Shown: in pieces, positions 1-6,297 of the stretch
Layout of the letters: the number at the start of each line of letters is the position of its first letter
How positions within the stretch are numbered: position 1 is the stretch's first letter
NCBI GenBank assembly: GCA_011330545.1
Contig: DRQI01000122.1
Span: forward strand, 1-8,197
DNA from: Flavobacteriia bacterium
GTDB taxonomy: Bacteria; Bacteroidota; Bacteroidia; Flavobacteriales; Flavobacteriaceae
Reading direction: 5' to 3'
DNA length: 8,197 nt
Translations under genes and position numbers: made by a program
Notes under the pieces: model-generated
Seen by the model: the letters and a program-made list of their open reading frames with translations, nothing else
Database searches by the model: none
Told to the model about the DNA's origin: nothing

Positions 1-1100
1 CCATAAGGCCGCCCTATAGAAGTACCTCCTACATTATGGGCCACTAGGCTTGTTTTTCCTGAGAAGGTAGTATAGCCAATTTTGGTATTGCCTTTATCGT
101 CATATTGAAAATAAAGTCCTTTTCCATCAGGACTCCATTGTAAATTTGATTTTCCACGGTCTAAATTTGTGTTGATTTTTTCGTTGCCCGAACCGTCACT
201 ATTCATTAAATAAATAGCATTCACCTGATATGTTTGAACTTTATCGTCATATCCCAAATAAGCAATTTGTTTTCCGTTAGGCGAAATGACGAGACCGTAA
301 TCAGGCCCTTTTCTATCGGTAAGGGCAGTTATTTTTCCATCCTCAATATTGATAAAATAAATTTCTGAATTTCGGGTTTGATATTCCCAATCGGCATTGA
401 GATTTGCACTAAAAAATAATGATTTGCCATTGGCAGCCCAATGAGGGTTTCCAAAATTAAAATTTCCACTCGAAACTTGCCGGGCAGTACCGCCTTCGGC
501 AGAAATGATAAACAAATGAGTAAAACCGGGGGATATATATCCCGAGCCGTCAGCTTCATATTTTAAGCGAGTGGTTACTCGTGGAGGTGTTGCCCATTTG
601 GCACCTGCCGGCTTTTTAGGAGGCTGTACCAGTGTTGCCGGTTTGCTATCAACTTTCATGGTAAATGCTAATTGAGTGCCATCCGGAGACCATGCCAATT
701 TACCCGGAGATTTCGGCAATTGTGTCAATCGTGCTGTTTTGCCCGTACCTAGCCAATACATAAAAATTTCGGAACCATTTTTTGTGCCGCTTATAAAGGC
801 AATTCGAGTGCCGTCAGGAGACCAAACAGGATTGGATTCATTGGCATCTCGGCCGGTTAATATTGTATGATTTTTTCCATCACTACTCAACAGCCAGAGC
901 CTTGATTGTTTTTTATCGTTCATAACATCCATACCGCGGCGTTGGTAAACAATCCAACGGCCATCAGGTGAAATTTCAGGATTTTGAGCCCATTCTAATT
1001 CAAAAACATCCATCCTTGAAAAAGGAGTTTTTAACTGACTGTAAACGGTACTACTTGCTAAAGTGATTGTACAAATAAATAAGAGTTGTCTTAATTTCAT
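1..1100 (-). CDS. S9 family peptidase, N-terminal beta-propeller part (3' end beyond left edge)
   Basis: This is probably a secreted serine peptidase of the prolyl oligopeptidase (S9) clan, acting on oligopeptides in the periplasm or outside the cell. The frame stays open from the ATG at 1100 to the left edge (366 codons). The N-terminus is a Sec-type signal peptide: MKLRQLLF, a hydrophobic stretch, and a likely cut near residue 21 (VYSQ). The rest is a TolB/WD40-like propeller with repeated blade motifs: SPDG (44-47), WSPDG (93-97), WSPDG (137-141), SPNG (273-276) and WSPDG (322-326). The last visible residues, GGTSIGRPY (358-366), match the end of the propeller in S9 proteins. The alpha/beta-hydrolase domain with the Ser-Asp-His triad would lie further left and is not seen, so activity cannot be judged. 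The start lies 10 nt after the decarboxylase stop, so the two are probably one transcript. A non-peptidase TolB-like protein is possible but less likely. Confidence 0.85.
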   Translation of the reverse strand, partial: MKLRQLLFICTITLASSTVYSQLKTPFSRMDVFELEWAQNPEISPDGRWIVYQRRGMDVMNDKKQSRLWLLSSDGKNHTILTGRDANESNPVWSPDGTRIAFISGTKNGSEIFMYWLGTGKTARLTQLPKSPGKLAWSPDGTQLAFTMKVDSKPATLVQPPKKPAGAKWATPPRVTTRLKYEADGSGYISPGFTHLFIISAEGGTARQVSSGNFNFGNPHWAANGKSLFFSANLNADWEYQTRNSEIYFINIEDGKITALTDRKGPDYGLVISPNGKQIAYLGYDDKVQTYQVNAIYLMNSDGSGNEKINTNLDRGKSNLQWSPDGKGLYFQYDDKGNTKIGYTTFSGKTSLVAHNVGGTSIGRPY

Positions 1101-1110
1101 AATGTTAGGT

Positions 1111-2559
1111 TTACGGTGTTAGGCTTTTAGCAACTTCAATAATTTCATCGAGCAATGCTTTGATATGGCTTTCTTTGGTGAGGTTATTCATAATGGTTAG
1201 CCGTAAATACCGAACGCCGTTGAGCTCGGTAGAGGTAATATAAAAATTTCCCTTATGGATAAGTTCATTACGGATGGCTAATTGAAAATCGTTATCCGTT
1301 CTGAATTTGGTGTGTTGAAAACATAAAATATTAGTTTCAGGTTCGCAAAGGCAAGTAAAGTCAGGATGTTGCTGAATGAGTTGATAAAATTTATGAGTGT
1401 GATTGTAGGTGTTGTCAATATAATTGGCAATTCCTTTTTCACCTTCGGCAGCCAATACCCAAAATAATTTGGTTCCTAAAGCAGCTTTGGTACATTCAAC
1501 CGTATAGGGCAAGGTATCAAAACCTATTTCTTCTTTTTCATGAAAAATATAGCTTCCTTTTTGTTGAAAGGCCCTTTCCATATTTTTACGGTCTTTAAAT
1601 AAAACTGCCGCACAAAGCGAAGAAGCCCGCAACATTTTATGAGCATCCCAAATTAGTGAATCTGCCCGTTCTATGCCTTTTAACAGGTGTTTTTTTGTAT
1701 TAGAAACCAAGGCACTGGCACCGTGGGCACCATCCACATGAAACCATAAATTGTTTTCTTCACAAAAATGGCCAATTTCATCTAGCGGGTCGTATAACCC
1801 GGTTGCCGTAGTACAGGCATTGGCTACTACGGCCATGATTTTTTTTCCGTCGGCTTTTATTTTTCGATATAACGGCAATAAGGCCTCGGGCTTCATTACT
1901 TTTAAGGTGTTTACCGGAACAGAAATAACAGCATTTTGTCCCATACCCATGATAGAAATAGAACGGGCGATAGAATAATGCGCTTCTTCGGGGGCTAAAA
2001 CCACCAAATCATCCGGAGTGCCATTTATCCAAGCCTCAGGTGCAATAGCCGCACGGGCAGCAGATAATGCTGTTAAATTTGCCAGTGAGCCGCCATGTGT
2101 TAATACTCCACCGCCATTATTTTTTAAATTGCGAAAATCACTGAGATGAGTGCCTTTAAACCAGCCTACTTTTTCAAGCATCCAATTGATTAAAAAACGT
2201 TCAATTACCGCTGCCGAAGGCCCCATTTCATAAATAGCCATCGGATTATTGATAACCCCGTGGATAAAATCGGCAATTCCCGAAGCTACATGTGGTACTG
2301 CCACCTGATGGCCCATATAATGAGGGTGATGCAGATGTTGCGAATTTGCTAAATAAGCATCCATAAAAAGATTAGTAGAAACAGGGTCAAGCCCACCTTC
2401 TTTCACCCATTTTTCCAGTTGAAGGAGCTCGGCAATTTCTTCGGCGGGTTTTTGAATGAGTGTTTTTTCTTTCCCTTGTTGGCTGATTTCCAAATAAGCA
2501 CATAGTTTGTTTAAAACAATTGTTGAGATATTTTTTAGGCCGTGAGAATTGTTTTTCAT
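1111..2559 (-). CDS. PLP-dependent group II-type amino acid decarboxylase
   Basis: A 482-residue cytoplasmic enzyme of the pyridoxal-dependent decarboxylase family (fold type I; glutamate, aspartate, diaminobutyrate and aromatic amino acid decarboxylases), which removes the alpha-carboxyl of an amino acid to give an amine. Visible landmarks are a glycine-rich PLP-phosphate segment with GGSLANL (156-162), H194 in EEAHYS as the likely ring-stacking histidine, D276 in HVDGAHG (274-280) as the pyridine-nitrogen aspartate, and K308 in WDAHKML as the Schiff-base lysine. A C-terminal LRLTI segment (452-456) contains the usual arginine region. Length is normal for the family and no motif is broken. 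The substrate is not settled: the sequence resembles the 2,4-diaminobutyrate/aspartate decarboxylase branch in general style, but residues alone do not decide it. It is the first gene of a probable two-gene transcript with the S9 peptidase. The ATG at 2559 is preceded by an A/T-rich leader without a Shine-Dalgarno sequence. Confidence 0.9.
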   Translation of the reverse strand: MKNNSHGLKNISTIVLNKLCAYLEISQQGKEKTLIQKPAEEIAELLQLEKWVKEGGLDPVSTNLFMDAYLANSQHLHHPHYMGHQVAVPHVASGIADFIHGVINNPMAIYEMGPSAAVIERFLINWMLEKVGWFKGTHLSDFRNLKNNGGGVLTHGGSLANLTALSAARAAIAPEAWINGTPDDLVVLAPEEAHYSIARSISIMGMGQNAVISVPVNTLKVMKPEALLPLYRKIKADGKKIMAVVANACTTATGLYDPLDEIGHFCEENNLWFHVDGAHGASALVSNTKKHLLKGIERADSLIWDAHKMLRASSLCAAVLFKDRKNMERAFQQKGSYIFHEKEEIGFDTLPYTVECTKAALGTKLFWVLAAEGEKGIANYIDNTYNHTHKFYQLIQQHPDFTCLCEPETNILCFQHTKFRTDNDFQLAIRNELIHKGNFYITSTELNGVRYLRLTIMNNLTKESHIKALLDEIIEVAKSLTP

Positions 2560-2784
2560 AGTGATGTTTGCACTTGCTATTAGTAAGTAATTTTGAAAGG
2601 GAAAGATACTAAATTTGAATGATAATGATTTGTGGCTATTGTTTAATTACTTAGTCGCCTCAAACTACCTTTTGAGAGTTGATTCGGCGTCATTCGCAGA
2701 AATAATTTAGCGGCTATCTGATTAATTTGTATTATTAATAACTGTAATTCAGCATACTATAAATTATTTCAATTTTAGAGAATC
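2560..2784. promoter_or_regulatory. Divergent intergenic region between decarboxylase and DUF1080 operon
   Basis: This is the only sizeable non-coding stretch in the window. It lies between two divergently read start codons, so promoters for both directions are expected here. The part next to the plus-strand operon (about 2700-2784) is especially AT-rich and looks like a leader. I looked for the Bacteroidota -7 element TAnnTTTG with an upstream TTG. Only imperfect single elements appear: TTAATTTG at 2722-2729 (plus) and TATCTTTC read on the minus strand near 2600-2610. Neither has a convincing -33 partner. A 6-bp inverted repeat CTCAAA-N6-TTTGAG lies at 2659-2676. No small ORF or structured RNA was recognised. 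Confidence 0.55.
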
Positions 2785-3423
2785 ATGTTTAAAACGATTA
2801 AAAAGCAAAAATTTCGAAAAAACCCTTCATTCCATTATAGCCTGTCTTTACTTGTTATTTTAATGGTATCACTATCGTGTTCATCTCAAAAAATTTCTCT
2901 TTTTAACGGAAAAAATTTAGACGGATGGAAAATTTACGGAACAGAAAAATGGTATGTAGAGAATAACGAACTCGTTTGTGAAAGCGGCCCGGATGCACAT
3001 TACGGTTATTTAGGAACAGAAAAACACTATAAGAATTTTATACTGACGCTTGAATTTAAACAAGAGGCCGACGGAAACAGCGGCGTTTTTTTTAGGTCTA
3101 CCGTAGAAGGTATAAAAGTTAACGGATGGCAAGTTGAAGTGGCTCCTCCCGAAAAGCATACCGGTGGAATTTACGAATCGTATGGCAGAGGATGGCTCAT
3201 TAAACCCGGTCCTGAAAAAGAGAAAACCCTAAAAATGGGAGATTGGAACCAACTCAAAATAAAAGTTGAAGGCCCCACGGTTACTACTTGGCTGAACGGT
3301 GTTGAAATGGTACACATTACCGATGCTAAAATAGGCAAAGGCGAAGGTGCTGTAGTGCTGCAAATACATGACGGAGGTGGCATAAAAGTACGATGGCGAA
3401 ATATTTATTTAGAAGAATTATAA
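2785..3423 (+). CDS. DUF1080 (3-keto-disaccharide hydrolase family) probable lipoprotein
   Basis: A 212-residue secreted protein of the DUF1080 family (Pfam PF06439), a concanavalin-like beta-sandwich whose studied members cleave 3-keto-glycosides. The N-terminus is a basic stretch (residues 1-13), a hydrophobic core (about 19-30) and Cys32 followed by Ser-Ser, so it is probably a lipoprotein. However, the lipobox SLSC lacks the usual Leu at -3. Family landmarks in order are SLFNGKNLDGW (38-48), GNSGVFF (97-103), GWQVEV (114-119), TGGIYE (126-131), WLNG (169-172) and LQIHDGGG (192-199), ending in RNIYLEEL. It is the first gene of a three-gene operon; the Gfo/Idh gene starts 10 nt after its stop. 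It is shorter than, and clearly diverged from, the second DUF1080 protein at 4794-5528, which suggests a different substrate or step. The enzymatic role is inferred from the family and neighbours. The ATG at 2785 supplies the only complete signal peptide. Confidence 0.87.
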   Translation: MFKTIKKQKFRKNPSFHYSLSLLVILMVSLSCSSQKISLFNGKNLDGWKIYGTEKWYVENNELVCESGPDAHYGYLGTEKHYKNFILTLEFKQEADGNSGVFFRSTVEGIKVNGWQVEVAPPEKHTGGIYESYGRGWLIKPGPEKEKTLKMGDWNQLKIKVEGPTVTTWLNGVEMVHITDAKIGKGEGAVVLQIHDGGGIKVRWRNIYLEEL

Positions 3424-3433
3424 CCTTACCATT

Positions 3434-4783
3434 ATGAGCGATAAGAATAGAAGAACATTTATTAAAAAAGCCGGACTGGCCGGATTGGGGCTGTTGTCTA
3501 TACCTGCCGCAGCATCAAAACCTTCGGTGCCATTTCAGATTCTAAAACGAAACCACCGGTTGTCAGGCAAAAAACAATTAAATTATGCCTTGATAGGTGC
3601 CGGCGGGATGGGTACGCAAGATATAAAAACTGCCTTACGGCATGAAGGAGTTAATTTAGTAGCCGTTTGCGATTTGTATTCAGGAAGGCTCCAGCAAGCA
3701 AAAAAAGCCTTTGGCAGTACACTTTTTACCACCGATAATTATAAAGATATCCTGCGTAGAAAAGATATTGATGTAGTCATTATCGGAACACCCGATCATT
3801 GGCACAAACAAATTTCTATCGATGCCCTAAATGCAGGAAAACATGTGTATTGCGAAAAACCTATGGTTCATAGTATTGACGAAGGCCATCAATTAATCAA
3901 TGCTTGGAAAAAATCAGGAAAAATATTTATGGTGGGCAGCCAAGGCCTATCTTCGTTAGGAAATGAAAAAGCCAAAGAATTATTAGCTGCCGGAGCCATT
4001 GGCGATATTAATTATGCCGAAGGGTTTTGGGCACGGCATTCGCCTACCGGAGCTTGGCAATATGCTATCCCTAAAGATGCTTCAGAAAAAACGGTAAATT
4101 GGAAACGGTATATTTCAAATACCAAACAACGCCCTTTTGACCCGCTTCGATTCTTTAGGTGGCGCAATTATTTGGATTACGGAACCGGAATGTCAGGAGA
4201 CCTCTTTGTACACCTGTTTTCTAGCTTACATTTTATTACCAATTCTAAAGGCCCTGATACCATTAGTGCTTTGGGAGGCCTTCGGTATTGGAAAGACGGA
4301 AGGGAAGTACCCGATGTTTTGCTGGGAACATTTAATTATCCTGATGCCAAAGAGCATCCCGGATTTAACCTTTCGCTGCGCTGTAATTTTGTTGATGGCA
4401 CCAGCGGTACCACCTATCTAAGAATTGTGGGCAGCAAAGGCTCTATGGATGTAAAATGGCAGGAGGTAGTTTTGCGAACCAATAAAATTTCTGTTGATGA
4501 CCCTTTTGAATTGGCAAAAATGAAAGAACAAGGGAAAAAGGCTTCCAAACGAAAAAAAATACTGCCTCCCAACGAAGTAGTATACAAAGTTGAAGACGGT
4601 TATAAAGGAGCCCATTATGACCACCACGGCAACCTGATAAAAGCCATTAGAAATAACGGCAAAGTGATAGAAGACCCCGTTTTCGGATTCCGGGCGGCAG
4701 CACCTGCTTTGTTGTGTAACGATAGTTATTTTCAAAAGAAATTCTTTCGTTGGGATCCGATAAACATGAAAGTTAAACAATAA
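3434..4783 (+). CDS. Tat-exported Gfo/Idh/MocA family oxidoreductase
   Basis: A 449-residue NAD(P)-dependent sugar or polyol dehydrogenase, probably exported folded to the periplasm. A twin-arginine signal is visible: NRRTFIKKAG (5-14), a mild hydrophobic stretch, and a likely cut after PAAA near residue 28. The Rossmann domain follows, with the dinucleotide loop GAGGMG (55-60), an acidic residue ending the second strand (VAVCD, D80), TPDHWH (119-124) and the family hallmark EKP (141-143). The C-terminal substrate-binding domain holds GTGMSGDLFVHLF (250-262), then GGLRYWKDGREVPDV (281-295), a combination seen in a Bacteroidota branch of the family. D256 and H260 are plausible active-site residues, by position only. 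It is flanked at 10 nt on each side by DUF1080 lipoprotein genes, which suggests it makes a keto-sugar or keto-glycoside that they cleave. Bound cofactor is likely retained during Tat export, as in periplasmic glucose-fructose oxidoreductase. The substrate and the final electron acceptor are unknown. Confidence 0.92.
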   Translation: MSDKNRRTFIKKAGLAGLGLLSIPAAASKPSVPFQILKRNHRLSGKKQLNYALIGAGGMGTQDIKTALRHEGVNLVAVCDLYSGRLQQAKKAFGSTLFTTDNYKDILRRKDIDVVIIGTPDHWHKQISIDALNAGKHVYCEKPMVHSIDEGHQLINAWKKSGKIFMVGSQGLSSLGNEKAKELLAAGAIGDINYAEGFWARHSPTGAWQYAIPKDASEKTVNWKRYISNTKQRPFDPLRFFRWRNYLDYGTGMSGDLFVHLFSSLHFITNSKGPDTISALGGLRYWKDGREVPDVLLGTFNYPDAKEHPGFNLSLRCNFVDGTSGTTYLRIVGSKGSMDVKWQEVVLRTNKISVDDPFELAKMKEQGKKASKRKKILPPNEVVYKVEDGYKGAHYDHHGNLIKAIRNNGKVIEDPVFGFRAAAPALLCNDSYFQKKFFRWDPINMKVKQ

Positions 4784-4793
4784 ATATATTTAG

Positions 4794-5528
4794 ATGAAAA
4801 GGTTACCTTATTTTTTAACAGTATTACTTTTGACAGTATTGATATCCTGTAAAGAAAAACCAGCTAAAAAAACCGAAAATTCCGTAGCCACAATCCCTCA
4901 GAAAGAATCTGAATGGATATACCTTTTTGACGGAAAAGACCTCAGCGGATGGAGAGGCTTTAATGCCAACACCTTACCTGAAAATTGGGTACTTGAAGAA
5001 GGAACCCTAAAATCGCAAGGTACCGGTGGCGATATTGGCGGCGATATTGTTTATGGAGAAAAGCCTTTTGAATATTTTGAGCTTTCATTAGAATGGAAAA
5101 TATCAGAAGGTGGCAACAGCGGTATTTTTTATCACGTACACGAAGGCAAAAAATACAAAGCCCCTTATGAAAATGCCCCTGAATATCAGTTGATTGACGA
5201 TATAGGATTTCCGCAGCCGTTAGAAGAATGGCAAAAATTAGGGGCTGATTATGCCATGTATCCTGCCGATGCAACACAAAAGATTGTTAAAAAAGCAGGA
5301 GAATGGAATACTTCAAGAATTGTGTTTACCAAAGACAAAGCCGAATATTGGCTCAATGGAAAAAAAGTTGTTTCGTTTGTGCCGTATTCTGAAGATTGGC
5401 AAAAACGAAGAAATTCAGGGAAATGGGATAAGTATCCGGATTATGGAAAATATAAAAAAGGCTTGATAGGCTTACAAGACCACGGGAGCTTTATTTGGTT
5501 TAAAAATATTAAGATTAAAGAGCTTTAA
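4794..5528 (+). CDS. DUF1080 (3-keto-disaccharide hydrolase family) lipoprotein, second copy
   Basis: A 244-residue lipoprotein of the DUF1080 family. The signal is canonical: MKRLPYF, a leucine-rich core, and lipobox LISC with Cys19. A short charged linker follows, and the domain runs from about residue 41 to the end. Landmarks are YLFDGKDLSGW (43-53), a glycine-rich TGGDIGGDI (77-85), GNSGIFYHV (107-115), PEYQLID (129-135), WLNG (186-189) and GLQDHG (226-231), ending in FKNIKIKEL. The PEYQLID and GLQDHG motifs match the best-known branch of the family better than the first copy does. The probable role is hydrolysis or elimination of a 3-keto-glycoside produced by the upstream dehydrogenase, in the periplasm or at an outer-membrane leaflet; this is inference. 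It starts 10 nt after the Gfo/Idh stop and ends the operon. Its stop codon overlaps that of the convergent Bax inhibitor-1 gene. Confidence 0.91.
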   Translation: MKRLPYFLTVLLLTVLISCKEKPAKKTENSVATIPQKESEWIYLFDGKDLSGWRGFNANTLPENWVLEEGTLKSQGTGGDIGGDIVYGEKPFEYFELSLEWKISEGGNSGIFYHVHEGKKYKAPYENAPEYQLIDDIGFPQPLEEWQKLGADYAMYPADATQKIVKKAGEWNTSRIVFTKDKAEYWLNGKKVVSFVPYSEDWQKRRNSGKWDKYPDYGKYKKGLIGLQDHGSFIWFKNIKIKEL

Positions 5529-6256
5529 AACCGAATGGCTAATTTTTTTAGCAAGCGCAATACCTCTATATAAAGCCAGATGAGGGTTACCAATAATCCC
5601 CAAGTAGCAACCCATTCATAATATTTAGGAGCTCTGTAAAGTTTTCTGTCAATAAAATCGAAATCTAACAATAAAGAAAAAGAAGCAACGATAGCAGCAA
5701 CGATATTAAATAAGATAGCAAACCATGAAGTACCCCAAACAAACGGCAAACTCAACCCGAAAATACGCAATACCCAATTGATAATATAGATAAAAAAGAT
5801 AGTGATGGCAGCACTGATAATAACACTTCTAAACTGTTTGGTAACGACTACGATTTTCGCTTTGTAGAGAATAAGCATTACAAAAAAGGTTAGGATGGTA
5901 ATGCTTACGGCTTTCATGGGCATTCCGGGAAACCGTATTTCGGCATAAGCAGAAATGCCACCGAGAAAAAAACCTTTTGACAAGGCATAAAGAGGTGTGG
6001 TGACAGGAGCCCATTTTCGCTTAAAAGAAGTAAGTAAACTAAAAAAAATAGCCGCTAATAACCCGATAGAAGTATACCATTTTACATTTACTCCTTTTTC
6101 TACCAAATTCCAAACATACCATGTTGTTAATCCGACTAAAAATATACTAAACAGCGATTTGAAGAAAATTCCGTTCAACGTCATTTTTGAATCAGAACGA
6201 GCACTTTTCCAAACATAATTGCTAAAAGCTGGATTTGAAGTGCGATAATATGACAT
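5525..6256 (-). CDS. Bax inhibitor-1/YccA family membrane protein
   Basis: A 243-residue polytopic inner-membrane protein of the Bax inhibitor-1 (TMBIM) superfamily, in the bacterial branch that begins with an NPAF motif (residues 8-11; Pfam BaxI_1 type). About seven hydrophobic segments are visible, at roughly 32-50, 60-77, 92-106, 115-131, 143-165, 174-197 and 215-236. The C-terminal part carries LLLDFDFID (196-204) and then WVATWGLLVTLIWLYIEVLR (215-234), the conserved end of this branch. The acidic residues D198, D200 and D203 lie where characterised relatives have a pH-sensing aspartate pair for calcium leak, but this equivalence is not proven here. Function in bacteria is generally unclear. 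The ATG lies 41 nt after the glycosyltransferase stop, so read-through from that gene is likely. Its stop shares bases 5525-5528 with the opposing DUF1080 gene, so there is no intergenic terminator. Confidence 0.9.
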   Translation of the reverse strand: MSYYRTSNPAFSNYVWKSARSDSKMTLNGIFFKSLFSIFLVGLTTWYVWNLVEKGVNVKWYTSIGLLAAIFFSLLTSFKRKWAPVTTPLYALSKGFFLGGISAYAEIRFPGMPMKAVSITILTFFVMLILYKAKIVVVTKQFRSVIISAAITIFFIYIINWVLRIFGLSLPFVWGTSWFAILFNIVAAIVASFSLLLDFDFIDRKLYRAPKYYEWVATWGLLVTLIWLYIEVLRLLKKLAIRF

Positions 6257-6297
6257 ATTGTATAAAACTGATTAAATTCTCGACTCACTTAGACTGT

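Noticed and set aside
329..559. 76-codon minus-strand open frame within the S9 peptidase region
   Set aside because: It lies in a different frame on the same strand as the peptidase, whose WSPDG repeats and signal peptide run continuously through this stretch.
2722..2729. TTAATTTG as a Bacteroidota -7 promoter element for the DUF1080 operon
   Set aside because: It matches TAnnTTTG at seven of eight positions, but I found no TTG at the right distance upstream, and such matches are common in AT-rich DNA.
4418..4780. 120-codon open frame on the minus strand opposite the Gfo/Idh gene
   Set aside because: It lies entirely antisense to a well-supported gene with clear family motifs. Its product has no recognisable domain and its composition is that of a shadow frame.
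4960..5277. 105-codon open frame on the minus strand opposite the second DUF1080 gene
   Set aside because: Fully inside a gene with strong motifs on the other strand; no independent start context or domain.
5538..5552. GCTAA-TTTTT-TTAGC hairpin as a terminator near the convergent gene ends
   Set aside because: The stem is only 5 bp and AT-rich, it lies inside the Bax inhibitor-1 coding end, and neither strand has a U-tract after the stem.
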